From assembly GCA_000727475.1 (NCBI GenBank), contig KL647335.1, positions 1 through 64,000 of the forward strand: a stretch of DNA of 64,000 nucleotides, in the 5' to 3' direction. The position numbers and the translations under genes were made by a program. The stretch is from Sarcocystis neurona. Taxonomy: Eukaryota > Apicomplexa > Conoidasida > Eucoccidiorida > Sarcocystidae. The notes beneath the pieces were generated by a model, which was not told the origin of the DNA, made no database searches, and saw only the letters and a program-made list of their open reading frames with translations. Below, one piece after another: positions 53,160-62,080 of the stretch (position 1 is the stretch's first letter; each line of letters starts with the position of its first letter).

Positions 53160-53197
53160 AGGAAAGTACATATATATATATATATATGTACTTTCCT
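53160..53197. repeat. 38-bp perfect palindrome
   Basis: AGGAAAGTAC, then nine AT units, then GTACTTTCCT. The whole 38 bases equal their own reverse complement, so the strand can form a cruciform or long hairpin. Confidence 0.95.
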
Positions 53198-53411
53198 GTG
53201 ACAGCAGGAATGCGTACGTGGGAATATGGCACATATACAGATAGATTCATACGTATATCTGTGTGGGTAGGTATGTGTCTGGGTGTGTACATCCTACACA
53301 TATGCATATGTGTATACATATACGTGTAGACGCAGACCAAACTTCATCTTATGTATATATATGTATGTATATACATATATGCGGTTTATGTATCTGCATA
53401 TACAGAGGCGT

Positions 53412-53436
53412 ACATATATATATATATATATATATA
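53412..53436. repeat. TA microsatellite
   Basis: An uninterrupted TA run ending ATATAG, just before a CTG-rich block. Confidence 0.9.
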
Positions 53437-53440
53437 GGTG

Positions 53441-54584
53441 AACGGTGGGTGTAGTTTCGCGCTGCAGCTCCTTCGCTTTCAAAAGACATTTCTCTGTTAT
53501 TCATTGCTGTTGTCTTTCTCTCTTCTCCTCATGGCGCAGCAAGGTACGGGCGCGTGGGTTTTTTTCTCTTGCTGCTGCGCGTCGCCTTTTCTCCTCGTTT
53601 CCGCTGCTGCTGCTGCTCTTCTTCTCCTGCGTGCTGCTCCTTCTGTCTGCAGCAGCTGCTCCTGCAGCAGCCGCGCCTGCATTCCTCTGCATTTGCCGGT
53701 GCTGCTGCTCTCAGCGAAGCGGCGTTTCTGCTGCTACTCCTGTTGCTGCACCTCGCACTGAAGCCGTGCAACAGTAGGAGTATTATTACGTTGCTGCGGT
53801 CGCTGCTGCGACGGACGCCGCCTTCCGTCGCTGCAGCTGCGCTTCATCTCCTCCTCTTCCTTCTCTCCGTCTCCCCAAAGCAGCCTGCTTCTCGTCCTTG
53901 GGCGCGTCGCTGACTTTTCCGACGTTCAACAGCAGCAGCTTCCGGTGCATGTATACCGGAGAGGCTTTGGTTGCGTCTCGTCGTCAGCAGCCCTACCCTC
54001 CACCTCTACGTCCGCCGTCACCTCACGGGGCAGCAGCACTTGAAGCTTCCTTTCCTGCTGCAGGCAGCTATTGTCCTGCTGTCTCTCTTCACTGCCGAAG
54101 AAACCCAGCCAGAAATCCGCTTGATGCTGCAGAGTCTCTCCTCCCATCTCCTCTTGGCTTCTCTTTTTTCGCCCATGCTGCTGATCCTGCAGCACAAACC
54201 TCGCCCGTTGTGTGCAGAGTTCTTCCTCGGAAGCACAAGTTTCCTGCTGCAGCTGCTGCTCGGCCACGTGTGTCGCTGCAGGTCGCTTCTGCTACTACGT
54301 TCCCACTTCCTCCTCCTCGCCTTTGTCCTTCTCGCTCTCCCCCTCCCGCAGAGTCCTGCTGGTGCTGCTGCTGCTCCTTCCGCGACTCCGACCGCTGCTA
54401 CGCACTGCGGTTGGCTGCTGCTTCGTCCTGCGCCGTAGCCTGCTGCTCATCAGGCGGCAACTCCACCTACGCAGTTTCCCTGCTCCTCGCGACCCCTGCT
54501 GCTGTAGCTACCGCTGCTGCCGCTGGTGGTGCTGCTGCGGCTACCCTGCTGCCGCTGTTGCCGGTGCTGTTGCTGGTGCTGCCG
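53441..54584. other. CTG-rich block between two convergent candidates
   Basis: The plus strand is rich in CTG/GCTGCT (53560-53780 and 54240-54580). One plus frame (53914-54438) contains a non-repetitive helical stretch, HLKLPFLLQAAIVLLSLFTA then EETQPEIRLMLQSLSSHLLL, that may be a real exon. On the minus strand the same DNA could be the 3' UTR of the reticulon-like gene. I cannot choose between these. Confidence 0.3.
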
Positions 54585-55268
54585 TTACTTCGACACGTCT
54601 TTCATTTTCGGGATGGCGCTGACGAGCTGCTGCACTTTCTTCTTTCCCCTCGCGAGGTGGGGGGCGACGACGGGGAGGAAGAAGCCGTCGTACACGACTT
54701 TCTTCAAAAAAGAGAATCCGAAGGCCGTCCAGAGGAAGATGAAAAGGAGGAACGAAAGCGAAAAGAAAGACGCGCAGTATCCTGCAGCCCAGGTCAGCAG
54801 CGCGCACTTCATAGACAGCAGGGGGCTCTTCCACAAGACGACGTCTCTGAAGCACGCAAGACAAGTGTTCACACTTTCGTAGAGACAGCGGGTCCACTCC
54901 TCCACCGTTTCTTGACTCACCACTTCCACCGGCGTCTGCACGGCGCCGCCCCCCGGCGTCTCCTGCGCGTGTCTCGCGGGCTGCAGAGACGAGACGCCCG
55001 CGGAGGCGGACGAGGGCGCCAAGTCCAGCAGTTTAAACAGCAGACCGACGGCGAACGGCAATAAAAAGAAGTAGCACATCAGAGAGAGGAAAGATTTGCC
55101 CAGCGCAAACACAAAGAAGTACACCAGGTTAACGCCAACGAAAACAGCGCTGCTCGTCACCGGGTTCTTCCACGTCAGCAAACGGCAGCACGCGAAACCG
55201 CCGCTGCTGCTCTCTCCCACAGACGCCGCGTGCGTCGGAGACACCGGCGCCGCCTGCGGTGGTGCCAT
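54585..55268 (-). CDS. Reticulon-domain ER membrane protein, 227 aa
   Basis: Single-exon minus-strand frame. The ATG at 55268 is the first ATG in an open frame reaching back to 55412. A short Pro/Ala/Ser-rich N terminus is followed by CRLLTWKNPVTSSAVFVGV (residues 28-46), the typical W-K/R-N/D-P start of a reticulon homology domain. A long hydrophobic hairpin spans about 40-82 and a soluble loop about 83-148, including VVSQETVEEWTRCLYESVNT. A second motif, DVVLWKSPLLSMK, leads into the second hydrophobic hairpin (about 153-188), and the tail is basic (ARGKKKVQQL). Reticulons insert wedge-like hairpins and shape tubular endoplasmic reticulum. The C-terminal KKxx retrieval signal of some members is absent. 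GTAACG overlaps the stop codon, so a further exon is possible but not needed. Confidence 0.8.
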   Translation of the reverse strand: MAPPQAAPVSPTHAASVGESSSGGFACCRLLTWKNPVTSSAVFVGVNLVYFFVFALGKSFLSLMCYFFLLPFAVGLLFKLLDLAPSSASAGVSSLQPARHAQETPGGGAVQTPVEVVSQETVEEWTRCLYESVNTCLACFRDVVLWKSPLLSMKCALLTWAAGYCASFFSLSFLLFIFLWTAFGFSFLKKVVYDGFFLPVVAPHLARGKKKVQQLVSAIPKMKDVSK

Positions 55269-57480
55269 TTTCTCGAGCTGCAGCGGAGACGGCAGCAAAA
55301 GTATTGGAGCCGGAGGACGGCAGTCGACTGCTGCGCGGACAACACGGGGGAGGAAACACAAAGAGACGCACGGGCGGCGCGGAAGACAGGGGGCCACACA
55401 GGAGGGGGACACTCAAAACAGTAAGTGGCGGACGAGAGGCACAACGAGAGGAGGAGAAGAAGAAGCTAACAAAGGGTTCGAAGACGAGCAGAAAACGCCT
55501 GTGGAGAGACACACAAAGAAAGTCGCTGTGAAAGGAAGAACAAAAGATGTGGGGTGGAGCGCGAGAATGTCGCTAAGAAGAGGAAGAGTTGCACGGGACT
55601 GCCAGCGTCGGTCCAAGGCTAGACGCTGCTGCGGTTCCTCTTCTTCTTCGCTTTATGGTTTCTCGGCCAATTTCCGCTTCTTCCCCTCTTTTCCCTGCAG
55701 ACGTTTTTTCTCCGGGTCTTTCTCCGGCCTTCTCTGTGAATTCAACCTCGCTCTCTCCTGCTGTTATCGGTTTGTGTCTTTCTCCTGGTGGATGTTCTCC
55801 TCTTCTCTTTGTGAAACTTCACTCTTTGCTGCCTCCTGCGCTTTCTTCTTCGACGTGGTCGTCTGCGCAGTGCCTTCCCTTCTCACTGCCTCCGTCTGCT
55901 CTTCGTCTTGGTGCGCTTCCTTCTTTTCTTCTCTACGCTGCTCCTCCCCGCCTCGTCTCTCCTGGCTGTTCCTCGGTGAACTCCTCCTCTGCACGGCCTC
56001 TATTTCTCTCTCTTCGCCCTTTTTTTACTGGCTGCCTTTCATTCGCAGGAGCATCGTGCAGGCGAAGTCGGGAGGGAGACAGGTGGAGAAAAATAGGGTA
56101 AAGGCGGATAAATGCAGGAGAAAGACAATATCCTACCAGAGGGTCACGTTGTCTTTGCCTCTCCACTTTCAACAAACACCCACGAACACCCGTTGGCAGC
56201 AGCCTACTAACGAGAAGAAACGCGAATATAGCGGATGTGTCCACGCTGATAGAGGGACGACACACACAGAGGACTACACGGCCGAAAAAGAAAAAGAGGA
56301 GGTGCGATGAGCAGCAGAAATTATCCGGTCGATAAAGAAGTGACTTGCCGACACGCACGGCAGCCAAAAAAGGGGCGCGCACCCGCACAACGCCGTCTCG
56401 TGGAAAGAAGGGGATTTTCCGTCTTGGCGCGCCGAGGGAGAAGTCCCCGACCACTCTGACTGAGAAGTCTGCGCTATAAACTCTCTCTGCTGAAACGAGT
56501 TCACTTTTACAGGGGAAAAAGCTGTCCCCGCGCGAAGGACACCTTTTGTCCGTGCCACGGAAAGAATCTTCCGCAGAGGGACCGATTTTTTGACAGCGTG
56601 AAGAAGAAAAGGCGTGTGTGTGGGCACTGAGGGAGGAATGGACGAGCCGTTGCCGTGTAATTTCCACCTCTCGCCCCAAACTTCGTTCCTCCTACAAAAA
56701 GTCACTTTCCTCTCAACCGCTGCAAAGCAGTTCTCTGCTTTCGAGGAAGTGTCGTCGTCTTCTCCACACGAACCAACGCCCCGTCGCTGCTGCGCACAGA
56801 AGCCGCACCACGCTCTCAACGGGGAGAAACGCCGGCTCGCTCCACGTTTTTGCAGAAAACCCTCCCCTACACGCCCAGAAAAAGTCGTCGTTTTCGCCAG
56901 ATGGCAGCGAAGAAGAACCGCCTTGGGGCAGCGGCGCAGAAAAAGTGGCCCGCCTTTCTGTCGAGCGGCTCGCGGCAACGGGCGTTTCTGCTGCGGCAAG
57001 GGCGACGGACGGAAGAGAAAAAACTGGCGGGCAGCACACAGATATATATTACGCGCATCAACAATACACAAAGAAAGAACTCCAAAGCGAACTGTCCGCT
57101 CTATGACCACGAAGCACGTCAAAAACACGCCGTGTTTCCTTCCCGCCTCGGGTGCATGGGGAGTGCGAGTGGGTCATGCACAAAAAAAGGAGAGGGGCCG
57201 GCGGTGCTTCCTCCCTAGCGACACAGCCGCAGAACGTCTGACTGCCGCGATTTCTCTGCGCGAGGACGCGCAGCAGCAAGCACAGAAGCACACCAGTTTC
57301 TCGGTAGAAAACAAAAAACAAAATCTTTTCCACGTGGTGCACCTGGTGGCCTTCCTTTTCAGCCGCCAAGAAGGAGGCGCGCGCGCTTTAGTACGAAGTC
57401 ACTCATACTTCCCGCTGCCACAACGCAACACGCGTACGCGTGACTGCTGCAGTCATCGTATCAGCGGCACTGCCCGGCCG
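55269..57480. other. Upstream region of the reticulon-like gene; no other gene assigned
   Basis: Overlapping long frames on both strands (for example plus 55096-56310 and minus 55933-56679 and 56274-57128) have low-complexity or unrecognised content. The block at 55650-56040 is pyrimidine-rich on the plus strand. It probably includes the promoter and 5' UTR of the minus-strand reticulon-like gene. Confidence 0.35.
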
Positions 57481-58110
57481 CCGCCGCTGCCGATTCAATC
57501 GAAGAACAGTTTGGGGCTCCTCCTCCTGCTGCTGCTCATGGTGTATGTGCCCCCTTGCTGCATAGCGCTCCCATCCTTCGTGCTGCTGCTGTTTGTATCA
57601 CCACCCGGTGGCTCGTGCCGCTGCCTGTTCCGCATTGCTCGCGTCCAACGCGGCTGCTCCTGCGCGGCTCCCGCCGGGTTTCCTGTCGCTTGCACGTGCC
57701 GGCTGCGGCTCCTGCTGCCGCTCAAGAGCCGCCGCTCCTCCCCGTTGCCCGTCAAGTCTTCTTCTGCTCCATGTCCACGCTCTGATGAGAGCCCCTGCGC
57801 CCTGCTACTGTGCTGCTGCTGCTGCTGCGCCCCTGGTGGGGCTGTCCAGCTGCTTCTCTCCCGATGCTGTTCCCGCTGCTGCGGCCGCTCCCCTATTTGC
57901 AGTGTGCTGCTGCTTCTCTCCTGCTGCTGCTGCACACGCCGTGTGAGCGACGGCTGTCGCCCGCTTCTGTTGCGGCTAGCGCTGCTGCTGCACGGCTCTT
58001 CTGCCGTTGCTGCTGCTGTTCTGCTGCTGTCGCAGAGATTCTGGTGCTGCCGCAGTTCCGTCGTACACGGTGGGAGGAGAGGATGTAGTCAAGCAGCGCT
58101 AGAATAGTCC
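57481..58110. other. CTG-rich block; possible minus-strand Gln/Ser-rich exon
   Basis: GCTGCTG repeats lie on the plus strand. The minus frame 57495-57935 reads Gln/Ser/Arg-rich. By the polarity seen in the RAD16-like gene this would fit either a minus-strand exon or a plus-strand intron. No domain decides it. Confidence 0.3.
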
Positions 58111-58520
58111 AGCAAACAGACACGACAGGAAAAGCGACAAGATCCTCGCGTGTGCAGCACAAAAACGGAATGGCTCGACGACTGATGCGGATAACGTGTT
58201 AAGGAGTCGCGCGTGTCGGCGGAGGAGATCGAAGTGCCCTCTCTCTCCCTGCTCTACGTCTGTGCACGCACACACAAACACGCATACACCGTATGGAGGG
58301 GGGGGAGTCTATTGACAAAGTGTCACTTTCGTCTAGTCTGCAAATTCACGGGGGAACGGAGAGACACACTTATCTACAATAAGGGTGACGGCATGGAAAA
58401 CCGCGATCTGTGCAAGAAAAGTCTATGACTGATGGAGAAGAAAGACGACGACAACCCGCTTCACGCTTAGGATAAGAGAACGTGCTGCATGGCTGTAACG
58501 TAAACGAACTGTAACAGCAA
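58111..58520. other. No gene recognised
   Basis: Non-repetitive sequence with short frames only. Confidence 0.4.
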
Positions 58521-58890
58521 TCGCGCGTGAACAAGGTTGTTGCAGGAGCGGGAGCAGCAGCAGCAGCAGCACCAGCAGAAGCAGCAGCACCACCACCACC
58601 GGGCGGAAGGAGCAGCAGCAGCAGCGGCGGCACCAGCAGAAGTGGCACGAGCGGGGGAGAGTTGCACCGCAGTGCCGGGCTTCCCAAGCAGCACGGCACC
58701 TGGGACGGGGCACCCGGAGCAGCAGCAGCGATCATTAAGAGGCGAGGGGGCTGGGACTGACGACAGCAGGAACAACAGCAAGAGTAGGAGCGGTAGTCGG
58801 ATTATCAGCCACTGCAACAGCGATAGCGGCAGCGGGATTATAGCCGCAGCCGCAGGGACTCCTAAGCTTTGCCGGCGGCAGTAGTACTCG
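58521..58890 (+). other. CAG-rich block; possible plus-strand exon
   Basis: GCAGCAGCAG and CACCACCACC runs lie on the plus strand. Two plus frames are open (58527-58760 Ala/Ser/Pro/Gly-rich; 58537-58884 Gln/His/Ala-rich). Both resemble homopolymer-bearing Eimeria coding sequence, but neither contains a domain. Confidence 0.25.
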
Positions 58891-61085
58891 CAGCGCAGCA
58901 CTTGTCGAATCTGAGGACCCACAACATAATCTCCTCGTAATAGAAGGCAGAGCCGGACAGCAGGCGGGGAAGGAAGACCTCTTGCGCGCATGCAACGGTA
59001 CTCCCCCAGGTCCGCGTGAGCTGTTACTATCACTGGGGGTGATGCAGAGCGAGCGGAAGGCCCCAGTCTGTCGGCAGCACTGCAGCACGTATAGCAGCAG
59101 CAGTAGTCCAGCACGCGCTCGCTCCGTATAGTAGTCACCAGCAGCAACGGGGGACGTACCACCCAGTTTTTTTCGCGGAAGAAAGTTGTGGGGTCTGTTT
59201 TCTTCCGGTCGCTGCTGCCCCCGCTATCAACTGCATTTCCCTGCTCTTCTCACTTAATTTTTCGCACTTGGTACACCACCGCAGAGGCCAGCGTCGTCTT
59301 CCCCGGAGACCTGCCTTCGTAAGCAATACATCTGCGGCTATGATATCGGGTCTGCTTCTACTCTGCCCGCTGCTGCTATTGTTGCCACTGCCCTTGCGGC
59401 TGCTGCTGCGCCTACCGCTCTCTCCTCGTGCTGCCACAGCTTGTGCTGCCGTGGCGCCTTCTGTGCTCCTCCCACGGCCGCTGCTGCTTCTGGCGCTTCT
59501 ACTGGGTGGTGCTGCTGTCTCTGCCACTGCCGTGGCTCCGACTGCTGCGATAACTGCTGCTACTGCTGGTGGCCTTCTTGGTGCTCTCTCTACACATCAG
59601 CAAATCTAGAAAGACACTGCGACATCCTCCACGTCTTACTACCAATATGCAACGGTAAAGGTATCACCCTCCCCCTCCCCGTTTGGTGCTGATTTCCTCT
59701 GGCTACGGAGATGATTGGCTTCTGCTCTTGCATTTTCAAAGGGAGAAGCCCTTCTCAGCTGCTGTTCCTGTGTGTCGCGTGCCCTGCATGTCACCCACAC
59801 AGATTCGCTCTACTGCGGCCACAGCTGCGCCGGCCCTCATACGTGTATATATATACATATACACGTAAACATCGCCTGCATGCAGCCGCTCTTCCATATG
59901 TATGTATATATATATCTCACCTGCATACAGATGTGGTGTCTCCGTGTTACTCGGCGTGTGTCTCGACATATACGAGTGTAGTGCTGCGATCTTGCTGCTG
60001 ATGCTGCTGCCCTACCTCGTCCTGCTGCTGCTGCTGCCGCTTTATGCGCTGTCAAACCAAATAGTGAATTCTTTTCTTTCTCCCGGAACACTTCCCTTCT
60101 TTCTTCTGGTGCCCCGCGGGCCTTTGCTGTTCGTTCACTGACTCGCTTTTGTTGCCCTTGCTACTCTCCGAGTCCCCATGGTGCCCCGTTGTTCCTCTGC
60201 GGTTGCGGCTGTTGCTGCCGCGCTACGCTATTGCTTCTGCCTCCTGCTGCCGTGTGTGTACCTCTACTCGAAGACGGCAAGTTTTGCTGCTGGCTGCCTC
60301 CGTACCGAGCGGTAGTTCCTCGGCTGTGGTGGGTTCTCATGTGCTTCTGCTGCTGTCTCCCCGCCGTCATTCGCGGCTCACTATAGACAGCCGAACACTT
60401 CTGGCAGAAGTAGGGGAGCATCAGCGCCTCGCAGAGATTCTCCATCCCAGAAGAGAAGGCAGCTTTTGTCATCACATGCACAGAGGGACAGGCACTACGA
60501 TTTCCTCGGGGAGCTCCTCGGGAGACGCTCGAGAATATGTACATGTATGGGCGTGTGCGAATTCGTTCGTGAACCTCCACACGTGTACGTATATGGGAGA
60601 TTAATACGTGAAATGTTATGCGTTTCCGACTGCTGCTGCTGCTGCCGGTTTCTTCTCCGAAGCCTCTCTCTCTGCACTCGCTGCTGCGTCTTCCACCCTC
60701 CGCAGGATTCTCTCGCGTGTATGTTGAAGAACTGCTGTTGCTGCTGTTGTATCGCGCCGACATGCAGCAGGTCCTCTTTGTCTCCTTTGCTGCTGCGCCA
60801 CTTCTGCGCCGATGGCCGTCTACAGAATCATTGTCTCTATTTATATACGAAGGGAAATGCCAGGGGAGACGCATGCAGAGAGGGGGGCCCACAGGTGTGC
60901 ACACGTGGTGGTCCCCCCCGCCTGCGCCTTGCAGCTGTCTGCCCTCCGTCTGCCTTCACTCCGAGATGTTGCTGGCGTTTCTGCTGTCTCGAGTTTCTTC
61001 TCTCTCTCCCTGTTCCTCTCCGTTTCCTCTGCATCTCTGCTGCTGCGGGGAGGGGCCCCAGCGTGTGTTGTCTGCCGCTTCTTTT
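58891..61085. other. CTG- and pyrimidine-rich region, no certain gene
   Basis: CTG tracts lie on the plus strand at 59360-59580, 59990-60045, 60200-60360 and 60630-60745. TA microsatellites lie at 59845-59870 and 59895-59918. Minus frames over CTG tracts are Ser/Gln/Arg-rich, and plus frames are Leu/Cys-rich. A non-repetitive plus stretch, SRTLLAEVGEHQRLAEIL (about 60380-60440), is protein-like but not assigned. Confidence 0.35.
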
Positions 61086-61305
61086 AACGGAGGCGACGCG
61101 GCCACTCCGCTGCAGCGGCTCCCCGGCGAAATCCCGCATGCGGCCGTCGTCTCCTCTGTGTGTGCCTGTATCTCTGCTATTGCAGGAGATAAATATGTTG
61201 CTGCTTGTTTCGCTTCGTGTGTGTTGCTGCTTCTTGACGCGCGCGGTCAGCCGGTTCGTCCTGTTTGTCTGCACGCGTCACCGCCGTTGGTGGCTCTTTC
61301 TGCCG
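61086..61305 (+). CDS. Possible WD40/HIRA-like exon segment
   Basis: A plus frame reads NGGDAATPLQRLPGEIPHA, then VSSVCACISAIAGDKYVAAC, then VLLLLDARGQPVRPVCLHAS and PPLVALSAG. The order (rhythmic small and hydrophobic residues, AGDKYVAA, a DARGQ turn, then P.L..S) resembles the start of the HIRA C-terminal domain or a generic WD40 blade. The coding-like stretch may start at the acceptor-like CTGCTATTGCAG (ending 61182-61185) and end at G|GTCTGG (61306). No neighbouring exons were found to confirm it, and the frame simply stays open afterwards. Confidence 0.25.
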
Positions 61306-61791
61306 GTCTGGTTTCCCACGTGCCCTTCTGCCGTCTCCGTCGCCCTTTTTTGAGACCTGCGTGGCTCCTGTCTCCCGTCTCCTTTTCAAGCCCCCATCTT
61401 TTCTGCCGTCTCCCTCTCTCTGTGTGTCTCCGCTCTCGAGGGCCGCGTGTGGTGTGTCTCCTGCGTCTGTCTCCGCCTCTTTTGCCGAAGGACGTATCGT
61501 CTCCTCGTGTGTCTCGCTCTGAGCGTGGAGGTTTCTCTCTTTCTTTCTGTCTCGAATCTCTGTGTTTCTTCTTTATGTTCGACGCAGTGTCGCCTCTCAG
61601 CTGCACAAGGGTGGTGCGCGCAAGTCCGCTTGGGGTCTGTGCGTCTTTTCCCGTGCGTCTCCATGGCGTCTTTTCCTCATTGCTGTTCTCTCTGTGCGTT
61701 TGCTGTGGCTGCGTCTTTTTGTCGCACCGTTGTGTCTGCTTCGGCCGCAGCAGCACGCACACATCGTCCCTCCGGCGTCTCTTCTACGAAA
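61306..61791 (+). promoter_or_regulatory. Pyrimidine-rich upstream region and 5' leader of EF-1 beta
   Basis: About 480 bases strongly enriched in C and T on the plus strand (CTCTCTCTGTGTGTCTCCG and similar), ending ACGAAAATGG at the EF-1 beta start. Long open plus frames through it are Ser/Leu/Arg-rich artefacts of the pyrimidine bias. No TATA box was found. Confidence 0.4.
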
Positions 61792-62080
61792 ATGGCGGCA
61801 GCGGTCGACTTCGGCAATTTGAAAAGCGATGCAGGGGTGGGGAAGCTGAACGACTATTTGTCCACGAGGTCGTTCATAACGGGCTACGCGGCAACCCAGG
61901 ACGACGCCTCGATTTTTGCGAAGCTGCTGGGGCCGCCTAGCGCGTCGAAGTTCGTGCATGCGAACCGCTGGTACCGCCACGTCTCCCACTTCTCTCCGCT
62001 CGAGAAAGCCGCGTGGCCCAAGGGGCAGCTCAAAAACGAGAAGAAGACGCAGGACGAAGACGACGACATTGACCTCTTCG
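61792..62080 (+). CDS. EF-1 beta exon 1
   Basis: Ninety-six codons plus one base, from ATG to DLFG, containing the whole N-terminal helical domain that in other eukaryotes contacts eEF1B-gamma. Confidence 0.93.

Noticed and set aside
55096..56310. Plus-strand 404-codon frame
   Set aside because: Its first part is antisense to the reticulon-like gene and the rest is pyrimidine-biased low complexity without motifs.
56614..58107. Plus-strand 497-codon frame
   Set aside because: The second half is CTG-repeat Leu/Cys sequence and the first half lacks motifs; ATG context and codon pattern are not convincing.
60618..61940. Plus-strand 440-codon frame as a single gene
   Set aside because: Mostly CTG- and pyrimidine-driven Leu/Cys/Ser sequence. 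It runs into EF-1 beta in the wrong frame; only 61086-61305 is protein-like.
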